Positions 32,219 through 43,969 of a stretch of DNA of 64,000 bases are shown here, piece after piece. Position 1 is the stretch's first letter. Every line of letters starts with the position of its first letter. Source of the stretch: Lithodes maja. Its lineage: Eukaryota; Arthropoda; Malacostraca; Decapoda; Lithodidae. Location of the stretch: positions 62,001-126,000 of the forward strand of contig JBAKBP010003111.1 of the NCBI GenBank assembly GCA_037953745.1. Reading direction: 5' to 3'. Under the pieces are notes generated by a model. That model did no database searches, was not told the DNA's origin, and saw only the letters and a program-made list of their open reading frames with translations. The position numbers and the translations under genes are program-made.

Positions 32219-32628
32219 CCCTTGTCTAGTGGGGTGTTTTGGGCTCATTTGGGCATATTCAGAATGAGAAATCAAGTATCTGCATGAAAAGAAATGTATT
32301 CAGCAAAAAACTAGGTGCTAAAAGCTTCAAAATGAGACCAGAACGAGCTACGTAGCACTCGTAGTTCTCTTGCAGTGGTGCCACGAACATGGGAGTTTAG
32401 CGTATAGCAGTATATTTGTCCCAGCTATGCTCACTACTGGCTACACTGCCGACCTCTCGAGAACACAGGGAACATGGTTTAATGGGCGGCGGTAAGCCCT
32501 GGGAGTCGGCTGTCTGGCCCGCTGCGCTCCCGGCCATTTGCACTCTATTTTAACCCTTTAAAAGCCTTAATAATGCTCCTAACTTGCAAATTGGTGCACG
32601 ATTTAAGTCGAGCGCCGCCAATAAGGGG
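32219..32628. mobile_element. TTAA element family D, copy 1
   Basis: TTAA at 32215-32218 and 32629-32632; ends CCCTTGTCTAGTGGGG and (inverted) CCCCTTATTGGCGGC. Near-identical to 34123-34537 in inverse orientation. Confidence 0.9.
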
Positions 32629-32646
32629 TTAAAGGAAACCACATCT

Positions 32647-33180
32647 AATTCTCCCTACCAATAAATGCCTACAGTGGCCGATAGAGGCGCTGAACGCAAG
32701 GTTTACTACGGTGCATTGTGGGAAATGGGCGACATCGCGGAGCTATCCACCCTCCCTTTCCTTCAACAATTCTATAATATATGCAGTTAGTTGAAAGGTC
32801 TGTAGCTGACACATACTTTGGTCTATGCATACTGTTGTTTTATATATTTTAAAATCACCCATATTCATAAATAACATGTTTACAATACAAAGTCAGCAGG
32901 TATTTTCGCGCCAATTTTCTTATGATAATTAATCCGCTTATAATTATTTTTGTAGTCATTATCAGCTGCATATGGACTTTCCCTTTATATCTATACTATA
33001 CTGTATAAGCGCTTAGTGTAGTCGTATACTGTATAATAAAAACTTGTAGACTTACACAAAAATTGAGATAAACTGTGTATATCCTAGGTGTTGGGTATAG
33101 TGATGTCTACAGCCGTAGCTTTGGCGCTAGTTCAGAAGCGTCCACCAGAGGTCTCAAGAGAATTGTTGGTAGGGAGAATT
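32647..33180. mobile_element. 534-bp TIR element family A, copy 1
   Basis: Perfect 15-bp inverted ends AATTCTCCCTACCAA. Superfamily unknown; the AATT may be part of the target. A second copy (51767-61997) is opened by large insertions. No coding capacity. Confidence 0.85.
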
Positions 33181-34122
33181 GGTGTATTTTGCTTCTTTAT
33201 ATTTAAGTAATATAAATAACTACACTGTATTTAAATCACTACCAAACTATTGTTATAAAAAAACTGTATATGCTTTGTGTGTTTTTTTTTTCTATGTGAT
33301 TGAGGAAGGCAAAAGGCAGAACTGCCTATAGTGAGTGCCTCCCCCATAGTTGAAAGAGTGACAGGGCCAAAATCAAGGGACGTTCGAGCCAAAATGCCTG
33401 GACACACTGACTTTGAAGTAATTTAAGTCATAGGAAGAGGGAAAGACTGATTCTGGGAGAGAGTTCCAGAGCTTAGCTGTTGAGTAGAAGAAAGTTTGAG
33501 AGTAACGTTTCACTCTTGGGTTGGAGAGTTGCACAGAGTAGGGGTGGGATTGAGTTGCAAGACGGGTACAACGTGCCCTACGTAAAGGAGGTGATATACA
33601 CTGGGAAAGCTCTGAGGAACACTGATTATTATAGTAGCGATAGAATAGCGAGAGAGATGCAACATTGCGGCGGAGAGAGAGAGATTACAGAGAGTTGGTG
33701 AGTGGACGGGAGTTAATCATACGAAAGGCCTTCCTTTCAACTTTGTCTAGGAGAGCGGTGTGAGAGGAACCTCCCCACACATGTGAACAATACTCAATAC
33801 AAGGACGCACTTGCACTACGTACAGAGCAAGAAGCTGTGCATGGGAAAAGAACCCCCTAAGGCGGTTGAGCACACCCAGCTTCTGGGAGGCTGCCTTAGC
33901 AAGACTGGTAATATGGTCCTTCCAACTGAGAGCAGAAGAAAAGGAGACGCCAAGAATATTGAGAGAAGATGAAGGATTGATTTTTGTATTGTTGAAGAAT
34001 AAGGGATAGTCTACTGGGAGTTCCTTACGGGTAGATAGATGGAGAAATTGGGTTTTGGAAGCATTAAAGGTAACAAGGTTTTCTCTGCCCCAATTGGAGA
34101 TAGTATTTAGATCATAATTTAA

Positions 34123-34537
34123 CCCCTTATTGGCGGCGCTCGACTTGCACCAATTTGCAGCAAGTTAGGAGCATTATTAAGGCTTTTAAAGGGTTAAAAT
34201 AGAGTGCAAATGGCCGGGAGTGCAGCGGGCCAGACAGCCGACTTCCAGGGCTTACCGCCGCCCATTAACTCATGTTCCCTGTGTTCTGGAGAGGCCGGCA
34301 GTGTAGCCAGTAGTGAGCATAGCTGGGAAAAATATACCGCTATACGCTAAACTCCCATGTTCGTGGCACCACTGCAAGAGAACCACGAGTGCTACATAGC
34401 TCGTTCTGGTCTCATTTTGAAGCTTTTAGCGCCTAGTTTTTTGCTGAATACATTTCTTTTCATGCAGATACTTGATTGATCATTCAGGAGGGCCTGAATA
34501 TGCCCAAATTAGCCCAAAACACCCCACTAGCCAAGGG
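34123..34537. mobile_element. TTAA element family D, copy 2 (inverted relative to copy 1)
   Basis: TTAA at 34119-34122 and 34538-34541; ends CCCCTTATTGGCGGCGCTCG and (inverted) CCCTTGGCTAGTGGGG. Its removal restores the LINE-3 frame EAIELLNYDLNTIS. Confidence 0.9.
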
Positions 34538-34988
34538 TTAAGAGTTCTATGGCTTCATTACGTTTGTCGTTGAGGGATTGCTGGCTGGGGCGTTCTGAAA
34601 AACTAATGGAGTAGTGTAAGGTTGAGTCGTCTGCGTATGAATGGATGGGAATTGAGGTACAGTTGAGATCATTTATAAAAATTAGAAAAAAGAATAGGAG
34701 ATAGGACAGAGCCCTTAGGAACACCGGAGTTTATAGGGTGAGGAAGTGAACAATGGCCATCCACAACCGCGGCTATGGAACGGCCGGAAAGGAAATTAGA
34801 GACAAAGGCACAGATGGAGGGATAGAAACCGAAGGAGGGTAGTTTAGAAATTAAAGATTTGTGCCAGACTCTTATCGAAGGCTTTGATATGTCTAGTGCA
34901 ATAGAAAAAGTCTCACCGAAGTCCCGAAAGGAGGATGACCAAGAGTTAGTAAGATATGAAAGAAGATCACCAGTAGAGCGACCCTTAA

Positions 34989-35604
34989 CCTGACAAGCGC
35001 GATATAGACCTAGGGGCTAGGGTAGTTATTTGTGCATTTCTAGCCTTGGATTCTGACAGAATTAGTTATATTTACAATTTAGACCATTATTTGTTTTCGG
35101 TATGCTTTTATTTTACATATATGATGTATATATGAACCTTCAAGAGTGCTAAAGTAAGTTGGAAAAGCATTTGGGTGGTGAAAAACGAAGATATTGGCCA
35201 CCCGGTCATAATCTCAGGCGAGAGAGAGCCACAGGCAACCCTCCCCTCTCGGTGTCTGTGAGTCAACTGAGACGAGCGGGGAGGTGTGTGCCGGTGTCTG
35301 GGTGTTGCATAACGATCTTTTATGCAACCCACTTGTGCTACATTATCGCGGGAGAGAAAAATAACCGATAAATGATGATAATAAGAGGAAAAATAGGTGA
35401 TAATTGAGGAGGGGGGAATAAGGTGGGGAAGGAGGGGAGGGGGAGGGGTGAGAAACACATGGATGAGTACTAGAAGGGAATTATCTCACCTAGAGACAAA
35501 TTCCTTTGTTTTGATAGGCCCTTTTTTTTTTATGGTCTTGCTTCCGTGAGGCCTATCGCGTTCCCTATAGGAAGCCTTCCGTGAGGCCTATCGCGCTTGC
35601 CGGG
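34989..35604. mobile_element. 616-bp TTAA element (family C)
   Basis: TTAA at 34985-34988 and 35605-35608; inverted ends CCTGACAAGCGCGATA / CCCGGCAAGCGCGATA. A second copy of the GAGGCCTATCGCG end motif lies inside at about 35550, a tandem duplication of the right end. Removal restores RQYGFLKGRSTGDLL of LINE-3. Confidence 0.9.
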
Positions 35605-36688
35605 TTAAGGAAGCCATACTGGCGATCTGAGAGCAGATTATGAGAAGAGAAATGCTTAAGAAATTTGGAAGCAAGAATAGTTTCAAAAACTTGAGAAAGA
35701 CAAGAGATGAGAGCAATTGGACGATAGTTGGAGGGTTGAGAGCGGTCACCCTTCTTTGGGACAGGTTGAATGTGAGCAAACTTCCAGCATGAAGGGAAGA
35801 CGTTAGAGGATAGACAGAGGCGAAAGAGTTTGCCTAGGCAGGGAGTCGGCACGGAAGCACAGTTTTTGAGAACAACAGGAGGAACACCGTCCGGACCGTA
35901 CGCCTTATTAGTATTAAGCCCAGAGAGGGTAGAAAGTACATCTTTAGAAGAGATAAGGATATTAGGCATAAGTAAGAGAGAGGAGGGTGGAGAGGGAGGA
36001 ATAGCACCGGAATCATCCAAGGTGGAGTTTCTAGCAAAAGTTTGAGCGAAGAGTTTAGCTTTGTCAGAGGAGGAAGTGATGGTTGTGCCATTAGAATGGG
36101 AAAGGGGAGGGAAAGACTAGGAAGAGAAATTGTTGGAGAGGTTTTTGGCTAGATGCCAGAAAGCTTGGGAAGAGCTAGAGTTGGATAGTTCAGTGCATTT
36201 ATTATTGATGAAAGAGTGTTTGGCAAGTCGAAGAACAGATTTGTCTTGATTCCGGGCAGAAACGTAGGAAGAATGAGAGTTGAGTTTTAAGGCGTCGGTA
36301 CCGTTTGAATGCTTCCTCCTTATTGCGGACAGCAGTAGAACAGGCGTGAGTAAACCAAGATTTTTTAGCAGGCCTTTTTATTTTTTAGTGTAGGCCTATT
36401 TGACTGATATATCAAGGGAGACAAACATGTACAAAGATGTTAGTTAGTGTCATGCTTTGCAAACATGCTTGGACCTGGAACATATATTATGAAATTGGCT
36501 AATTTATTTAGGAGAAATAGATGCCAGATTAGCAATTCTAAATAGAGTTCTCTCACTCATATAATTACCTCTCCAAAATTAGTTTTCTGCCCACAGCTAA
36601 CTCAAAGACAATGAAATAATCACAATAATCACATTTTAATAATTGATTATTATGAAGAAAAATATGATTATGATTTGATTATGATTAA

Positions 36689-37163
36689 CACCTTATGAGC
36701 GGCCTAGGCGGTATATTTGACCGTGCCTCCCAGCGTTTTTTTTTTTTACCATAAATGGCGTTGTTTCTGTGCTCTTTTTCATACATAAATAAGAGCCAGA
36801 GCGTAATACAAGTATGTATCCCTGAAAGGGCGTAAATTGAGCTTTCCAATGACACCCGAACCATCCTTCTACGATCACTCTTGCAACGATCGTGCAACCG
36901 AAGGGCAAAATCGCTAAAATACGATCATTTCTTTATATAATTACGTATGTAGCGAGGGAGTGAGGGTGGATGTATGTGGAGTACATCTCAGTCGGTCCAC
37001 GGCGGCCGTGGCGAGCGGTCATGAGGTAACCCAGGCTCCTCCCGTCGCTCGTCTCTCTCTCAGAGCTAATATTGCGCCAAAATTGCATACGGACTAAAGT
37101 CCGCCCCCGCCAATAGTCCAAGTTTTTAGAGGCGGACTTAAGTCCGCCCCCGATGGTTAAGGG
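36689..37163. mobile_element. 475-bp TTAA element (family F)
   Basis: TTAA at 36685-36688 and 37164-37167, left end CACCTTATGAGCGGCC, right end ...CCGATGGTTAAGGG. A GGCGGAC/GTCCGCC motif recurs near the right end. The terminal similarity is weaker than in other families, so boundaries are moderately certain. Confidence 0.65.
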
Positions 37164-37319
37164 TTAAAGCTGCAGCTTCATATTTGATTATGATTTGATT
37201 ATGATTATACCTGTTTCTTAACTTTTGATTATGATTTGATTATGATTATGTAATCACAGCCTTTGATTATGATTTTTTTGATTAATAATCATAATCATGC
37301 CCATGTCTGAGATTACACA

Positions 37320-37424
37320 TACGTACCTTAAATTATCGATCGCATGGACGTTACGTCACTTCCTATACATCACCTTCCCCGCGTACACACACATACACTC
37401 AGTAAATTATTGATCGCATGGACG
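37320..37424. repeat. Short tandem repeat around ATCGCATGGACGTTA
   Basis: Units containing GTCACTTCCTATACATCAC and ACACAC segments occur at about 31895, 37335, 37405 and 37660, broken by the hAT-like element and by element E2. Confidence 0.55.
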
Positions 37425-37428
37425 TTAA

Positions 37429-37655
37429 CCCTCTCACGACCATATGACGCAGAGGTTGCCAGATTAGCAATTCTAAATAGAGTTCTCTCACTCATATAAT
37501 TACCTCTCCAAAATTAGTTTTCTGCCCGCAGCTAACTCAAAGACAACTGCAGAGGTTGGAGCAACTAAATTAAAGGTTTCTAAATACCCCTGATGGTAAC
37601 AAAGGCTTTAAAGTATTCCTAATAGGCTCAAAATTGCATCAAGAACGTGAGAGGG
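37429..37655. mobile_element. 227-bp TTAA element (family E, copy 2)
   Basis: TTAA at 37425-37428 and 37656-37659; inverted ends CCCTCTCACG / CGTGAGAGGG. Inverted relative to copy 1, with the same body. Confidence 0.9.
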
Positions 37656-37659
37656 TTAA

Positions 37660-38170
37660 GTCACTCCCTATACTGTACACAGCCCTCCCGCATACACAAC
37701 TCTTTATTGAATTGCAGTAGCTCCTGTATTGCCTCGGAACCCACATTCACCAATTTATCTTCTAGTCTATTATAAGGTGACTTAAAGTTCTTGATTATAC
37801 CATTCTATTTATTTATGCATGATAAATATACTATAATTATGCTATTTATCTAATTTTGGGGTGTCAAAAGTGGTCCTTGTCAGATTTGGTGTGGGTTTCT
37901 TGCTGACTCTGGTCCCTATTGTAATTTTCTTCATAAGAAGTTAACTTCACATCTCACATTTTCAAATCTCAAAAGTTTTTTTTTTCAGTTCTAACTGCTT
38001 TTGAGATCAGAGAACCTACTGTACTGTACAGTACTCCTTGATATTCTACTTACCTCGACAGAATTTCAGCAGTACCCCACAATTGACTTCGTCGATCTTC
38101 TGAACGAAGGCATTGGTGAGTTTGTGAAAACAAATATGAATTACAGTACCGGTACAGTACTTGTGTTTTA
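37660..38170. other. Unassigned sequence
   Basis: No gene or element end recognised. Several short GTACTGTAC-type palindromes. Confidence 0.3.
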
Positions 38171-38172
38171 GG

Positions 38173-38398
38173 TTTCATCATAGACTACAGTAGATCTGGA
38201 TTTGACACGAAAATGGAACTTTGCAGTAAGGGACATAAAATCGGAGAACGAAATCCCAAGTTCGAACCTTGAAACCGCGAAAATGTAACATTTTCGCGGT
38301 TTCAAGGTTTTACCTTGGGGATTCGTTCTCCGATTTTGGCTCCTTTACTGCAAAGTTCCATATTCGTGTAAAGTCCAGATCTACTGTAGTCCATAGTT
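38173..38398. repeat. ~225-bp foldback palindrome
   Basis: Two arms of about 105 bp, nearly perfect inverted complements, meet at about 38288 (AAATGTAACATTTT). The ends are CATAGACTACAGTAGATCTG and its inverse. A transcript would form one long hairpin. Probably a foldback MITE. No ORF. Confidence 0.9.
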
Positions 38399-38597
38399 TC
38401 ATATATACTGTATGGAACTCCTAAAGGCGCTAGCTACCTTCACTGGTCGCCAAATTGCAGCTTGTTAGCCGACATCACACAGCTTTAGTGGCCAATTGTA
38501 TCGATCTGGAATCTCTGCTCCAACGTTTCATATTGTTTTTTCTTTTTACATTGATTGCAGATTTATTCTTGCTTGCTTTAGAATTTAAATTTATTAA

Positions 38598-39177
38598 CCC
38601 GGGAACGACGAGAAAGGTTTTAAGAAGTTTTACTGAGCGACGGCGGCAAAGCCCTTGAGAGGGAAGGCCTAAATTTTTTTTTTTAAAAGGCCTCAGTAGC
38701 ACTTAATTTTTTTTTTCCCCCCCATACCTCATATCACTCCTCCACATCCCCCCCCCCCTTCAATTATCACCTATTTTCCCTGTTATTCCCTAATTCATTG
38801 ATATATTTTCGTGCTAACGTTAGCAAGCTGGTTGGAGGCTGTGGTTATGTGCCTAGCAAGTGTGCTGGAAGAGGTAGACTGTGGGGTGGAACTCTCAGTC
38901 AAGCTCCAGAGCTCGCGAGGGGAGGGGTTGCCTCACTGTGCTCCACATTTCATGAATGGGCTGCTCCATGTATATTCGCGATATTGACCAGAAAAATTAT
39001 ATTCCCACTTGTTTTATTGTTGTTACAGGTTACTATCTTCATAGTGAAGGTAAAATAGGTGCATTTGAATAAGTAATAACGATATTTATCGTAAAATTAC
39101 TATTATAGGCAGGAATGAAGCCTAATATTGCCGCCCAGAACTGTGGTGTTCTCTACACACAGCTCGCTTTTTATAGG
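38598..39177. mobile_element. TTAA element family B, copy 1
   Basis: TTAA at 38594-38597, left end CCCGGGAACGACGAG. The right boundary near 39178-39181 (TAGGTTAA) is degenerate compared with copy 2. Shares GACGGCGGCAAA and CCTCATATCACTC blocks with 50741-51623. Confidence 0.7.
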
Positions 39178-39181
39178 TTAA

Positions 39182-40233
39182 AGACTGTTGATAGTAGCAA
39201 AAAAAAAATATCCCCCCCAAAATAGCGCTTGCTAAATTGCTAAGTTAAATTGTAAAAGTTTCAAAAGAAACAAACCAAAACTAGGACAAATATAATGTAA
39301 AGGCAAAAGAACTAATCAAAATCGCTATGTGGAAAAATACGCTTAGTAAAATAAAATTATGAAATAAAAGAACACAATCCACCACATAAAGTGTACATCA
39401 CTACATGAGCAAGTTAATCTGTTTCCCAAGCAAACTAATTGCACAAATAACAACGCACTATCGTCATGTTTAAGGAATTAGTCAATTTGCAAAGTCCGGG
39501 ACGTTCTGGTAAATTTGACTAAATTCTGTATGAATAAAGAAATACAACTTCTTTATTAGTGGCCCCTTCATCATTGACGATATGCCTTATACAGTAATGG
39601 CACTCTTCAAACTCATGCGTCAGCTGTTTGAAACACCCGCCTCAGAGTGTTAAAGAGACCTACATCGTAAGCGTACGCTCATTCACTTACGGAATCGTCC
39701 TTATGATAAGGAGCTCGCTACCAAAAATAATTTGTATAAAATAATAAAAGAAAAATTAAATTAGAACCACTAAAAGCTATGCTTCCTATCTTCTGGATGT
39801 TAATAGCATGGGTGTGCCCGCAGACGCTGCCTAGCCCAGCGTAATTTCTTCCTTCTCACTCTGGGGCCCGTTGCCGACGGACGTGCGCTTGCCGATCTGT
39901 CTTCATTCTGCATTCTTCTGTCTCTACTAGTGAGTCTTTTGCTTATTTGTATTATCTGAGATGTTCTAGAATAGGTTATTAATGAAAGGAATGTGTCGGG
40001 AGACGTCTTGACAGATATAAATATGTACGAGTTGTGTTATGCTATGTTGTTGCAAACAAGTTAGAACGCAAAGGGTTTGGTTCAACTCTTCCGGCTGAAA
40101 ATAGCCGAGTGCTGTTTTACCGGATGCTCTCTTCGGCGGGGGTCGTGGTCGAGTACCAGAACTAAATTCCCTGGCGGAAGGGGAAGGCTTCCAAATGGGT
40201 TTTCGGCTCAGCCGGAATGACTCGCTTATACAG
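39182..40233. other. Unassigned sequence
   Basis: About 1 kb with no recognisable coding frame or terminal repeats. Confidence 0.3.
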
Positions 40234-40235
40234 TA

Positions 40236-40669
40236 CAGTGGACCCACGGGTAACACGGTTTTTCACAAAGCAGTTTTGTTTTAACATGGGGTACGTCAAA
40301 TGTGATGAGTCACCTGTAACACAGTATTTTCCTTGCTCTAACACGGTTTGCCTTGGCTCGGGGAACGCCACTGACTTAGTTTCCCTTCCCACCCATGCTT
40401 AGGCGGACCACCCTTACATACCATTTTGTTGCCCTTTTGCTATCATATTTTATGCATATGGCATGTGAAGTATGGTTGAGTGTTGCTTGGTCGGTATTTT
40501 GAGTGATTTGTGGTAGGTTTTAGGGTGGAGAATGCTCAAAAAGGGGACTTTGGGCAAATTGCTAGAACGAAATGGCTTAATTCCTCTACAACCTATGCTT
40601 TACGTACCGGTTTTGCATAACGCGGTGTCATGGCAGGACAAATTACCAGTGTTACCCGAGGGCCAACTG
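40236..40669. mobile_element. Tigger/pogo-like MITE (T4)
   Basis: TA at 40234-40235 and 40670-40671; inverted ends CAGTGGACCCACGGGTAACA and CAGTTGGCCCTCGGGTAACA. Interior repeats of the AACACGG motif. No transposase. Confidence 0.8.
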
Positions 40670-40867
40670 TACTATATATATTGTATCCTCATACGGCGGG
40701 GAAGAATTTAAATTTGTCATCACGGCGGACTCAATGAATCAGTCAGCGTGGTGGTGTGTTTAGTTAACGAAGCTCCGTCATTGTGGCGGAAACAAGAACG
40801 TTAACGTTATACAGTACATTCAATACGAATGATAATTTGAGTATAGGCCGGTGATAGGATTATCATG

Positions 40868-41141
40868 GATAATTTTTTTTTTTTTTTTTTTTCTATATGA
40901 TTGAGGGAGGCAAACGGCATAATTGCCTATAGCGAGTGCCTCCCCCATAGTTGAAAGAGTGACAGGGCCAAAATCAAGGGACGTTCGAGCCAAAATGCCT
41001 GGACACACGGAGTTTGAAGCAATTTAAGTCATAGGAAGAGGGAAAGACTGATTCTGGGAGAGAGTTCCAGAGTGCAGCTGTTGAGTAGAAGAAAGTTTGA
41101 GAGTAACGTTTCACTCTTGGGTTGGAGAGTTGCACAGAGTA
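40868..41141 (-). mobile_element. LINE-3 3' end, 5'-truncated copy
   Basis: Matches 33283-33540 (CCTCCCCCATAGTTGAAAG, AAGAAAGTTTGAGAGTAACG). Begins with a 20-base T run, i.e. the poly(A) tail. Non-functional. Confidence 0.85.
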
Positions 41142-41384
41142 TTCTTAATACAGTACCTTCAATAGAGAAAACCGGAGGGTGATTTTCCAGAAGGATGCGA
41201 AGGATAATTAAAGTAGCAGTGTACTACATCTGATTTTCCGGCGTATTCGAGGTATATAATGTGTGAATGTCTTGGATTATCCTTATAAGCATTGATTCTT
41301 GGAAATGTCTTTCCAGATCGCACACTTCTACCTCGGCAACGCGCTCCAGACTAGGGGCCGATCCCGGCGGGGGGGTTATTACAG

Positions 41385-42440
41385 TTTCTTACAGTTTCTT
41401 ACAGTAGATCCTCTGGAAAAAGGCAAACTAGGCCTGTGTATCCAGCTCAGTGCCAGTACTTGCATTGCTGCGGTCGTTCACGGTGTTGGCGGCGGCGGTA
41501 GCAGACGCAACATTTTTACTATTCTGTATATTTGCTTTATAATCAAACCTCAAATCTAGTCTTCCCCATGCTTTATCAAGATTACTTTCAAACTTCCTTA
41601 TTGATTCGGAATCGACTACATACTGGGGCAGTGCGTTCCACTCATTTACCACTATCACAAAATGAGTTCTTTGCCTTTTCAAGCCTATTTCTTTCTTTAT
41701 AAATGTTCTTCAAGTGTCCGCTCGTTCTTGTTCCCTCCCGCATCAAGAAGATACCTTCACACACATCCTCATCATACATTCCTGACACTATCTTAAAAGT
41801 CTCTTATCATATCCCCTCTCTTTCTCCTATATGCCAGTGTCGGAAGCCCCAGTGTCCTCAACCTCTGCTCATAGCCCGCGTTCTTCAACGTTGGTACTAG
41901 CTTGCTAGCTCTCCTCTGCACTTTCTCCACTGCTTCTATATCCTTTACCATATATGGAGCCCACACCTGGTTCACATATTCCAGGTGCGGCCTAACCAGC
42001 GCTGTATAGAGATTCCTGAATATTTCTTCGTCAAGTGACACAAATGTCCTTATCAGCCCTACAATTCTATTGGCTTTGTTTATCTTTTCCGCTAAATGTT
42101 CTGAGAAATTTAACTTATTGTCTATCACTACTCCTATATCCTTTTCTGCATTAACTTCCTCCATCGCTTCATACATACTGTATCCTACCTTGTCTATCTT
42201 GCTTGTCCCAATCCGCATGTACTTGCATTTTTTTGGATGAAAAGGCATTAACCAATGTTCAGACCATCCCTTCATGCCCTCCACACTCCTTGAAGCAAAC
42301 TCACATCTTCCTTACTCCTCACTCTTCTATACAGCTTAGTGTCATCCGCATACAGGTATATCTCACTTCCATTAGTTATAACTTTAGGTAAGTCGTTGAT
42401 AAATATAACGAACAGTAGTGGTCCCAACACAGATGCAATA
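41385..42440 (-). pseudogene. LINE-4 (CR1/L2-like) RT C-terminal fragment
   Basis: The minus strand reads INDLPKVITNGSEIYLYADD-type sequence near 42340-42400, then WSEHWLMPFHPKKCKYM, ALVRPHLEYVNQVWAPYM, VQRRASKLVPTLKN and LAYRRKRGDMI (41793-42284), then FVIVVNEWNALPQYVVDSESIRKFE, the typical last block. Frameshifts lie near 42284 and 41800. The 5' end is cut at about 42440. Further 3'-end copies lie at 63240-63765 and 63766-64000. Confidence 0.85.
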
Positions 42441-42446
42441 CGTTAC

Positions 42447-42786
42447 CCTTTGTGCTACACCGACATGCATGAACGTTCCGATCTTTAGCCATAAGCTCGG
42501 AATATGTGGCAAAACAAAATATTGGCAGGAATCCGGGAGGCCTCATATGAGGCAAAATTCGCGGGTAAAAATCACCGCTAATATCGTCATAACACGGTAA
42601 CCATTCGTCGTATCGATGTCATATAAATGGCATTCTACAGACAACAAAAAGTTCTACAATTTGCACAACAAACGACTGCTCCAGGTGGTCTCAATCAGTA
42701 GTTACTGAATTATGAAGTTTGCATGTACCAAAAGGGCCCCGGACATAGCGATCGGGATCATTTGAGGCCCCCCCGGATTTCTAGGG
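42447..42786. mobile_element. Possible degenerate TTAA element
   Basis: It sits exactly between the truncated LINE-4 and the next coding remnant; ends CCCTTTGTGCTAC and ...GGATTTCTAGGG. The left target reads TTAC instead of TTAA. Confidence 0.35.
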
Positions 42787-43527
42787 TTAAATGCGTAAAC
42801 ATGTCTTGATCGCTCTAGAGGACTTTGGCTATCTAAGCGATGTGGTGTGTGTACTAGACTTCGGGATGGATTATTGAATCACAGAAAAGCAACGTGTCAA
42901 GTGGCCTTATTGGAAATAAATGTGCACTTCAATAACTATACTAAGGAGGTAGCCCATAAAGCGTTACAGTGCAACGATGAGGCTATGTGGGATGATTTGG
43001 TGATTAAATCTCTTAGTAAGCCGAAGTCAACTCGTTCCGTGGTGATCAAAAAGAAAACCGTTAAGTCATTTCGAAAGATTTTATTAGTACGGATGACGAC
43101 TCGGATGACACAAACTCGACTAACCCCGCTCCCCCCGCGCGCCGGAATGCGAAACGGTCTTACCCGGATTCGTATCAAGAGGACAGGACCCGGTCTAGAT
43201 CCAGGTCACCCTTGAAACAATCTTCACATTCGTCAGGCCAGTCAGAGCAGCCGGCGAACAAGAAACAAAGAATCACGCCGGAAAAAGTGACACCGGAGGC
43301 GTCAACTTTAGGCAGTAAATGGGTCACGTCGAGTGCGTGGCTGCGGCAATCGCCGGTGACGGCACCTCCTTCCTCCGTCACTACCTCCTCCAAGCATCAG
43401 GTCCAATCTGGCAGGTCGGAGATGGTGATGGAGGAAGCAGAGACAGTGAGAGTGACGTGAGCCAATTGTCGCAGTCAGTAAGGCCAGGTTATTCAATTCC
43501 CCGTTCCAATATTCCGCCGGATTTTAA

Positions 43528-43965
43528 CCCCTCCTGCCCGGTTATCATTTTAAAATGACACCGCGGCAGATGGGCAGGAGCCCGGGTGTCATTTTAAAAT
43601 CTGTAAGCTTGAAAGCCGTGCGTCGAACCGTATGTAAACAAGCCGGTCGGAGCGACGCGCACCTGCCAAAACAAGAAGTTGACTTGTGTTATTGTTTTGA
43701 AGAACAAGTCTTTGTTATTGTCTGATACATGTACTGCTAACATCGCATCGAATCTCCACGGAAATCGTCATCACAACTGAACCAGTTGACCTAGAGAATT
43801 CTACTCAACGCCAGTTTACAGATATGAAACAGGGCTACGTTTTTGTGTGCGTATTCTCTAGCAGTTAAAATAACAAAGATAGGGCTAACCTATTACAACG
43901 TTTTTTCGGCCATATCCCTGGGCTCTCAGTGCTGTCATTTAGAAAGGCTACCCGGGCAGGAAGGG
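43528..43965. mobile_element. piggyBac MITE (copy e1, 438 bp)
   Basis: TTAA at 43524-43527 and 43966-43969, the latter shared with copy e2. Ends CCCCTCCTGCCCGG and (inverted) CCCTTCCTGCCCGG. The palindrome TATCATTTTAAAATGACA at 43543-43560 carries one broken position. Confidence 0.9.
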
Positions 43966-43969
43966 TTAA

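Larger units (their letters stand above)
33283..36390 (-). pseudogene. LINE-3 (SYADDSTL-type APE LINE), two TTAA insertions inside
   Basis: Read on the minus strand: linker, RT with YGPDGVPPVVLKNC, NYRPIALISCLSQVFE and SDRQYGFL (35565-36020). Then element C interrupts; GRSTGDLLSYLTNSWS resumes at about 34984, followed by FLIFINDLN and IHSYADDSTLH (34527-34724). Element D2 then interrupts; the C-terminal region continues with VVQVRPCIEYCSHVWGG (33685-33873). It ends in a T-rich run at 33283-33291, i.e. a poly(A) tail on the minus strand. Taking out C and D2 with one TTAA each restores the frame exactly. Additional indels elsewhere. The endonuclease is missing. Confidence 0.85.
31938..37319. 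mobile_element. hAT-like element with GATTAT-rich ends, filled by nested insertions
   Basis: Perfect inverted ends CAGACATGGGCATGATTAT at 31938-31956 and 37301-37319. Adjacent to both are long imperfect GATTAT tracts (31950-32150, 36640-36685, 37170-37300). CAG-starting short TIRs suggest hAT, but I see no clear 8-bp target duplication. Inside lie elements D1, A1, a LINE-3 copy (itself containing D2 and C) and F. No transposase frame remains. Confidence 0.6.

Noticed and set aside
31938..37319. Clear 8-bp target duplication for the hAT-like element
   Set aside because: ACACAATT on the left and AGATTACA on the right do not match.
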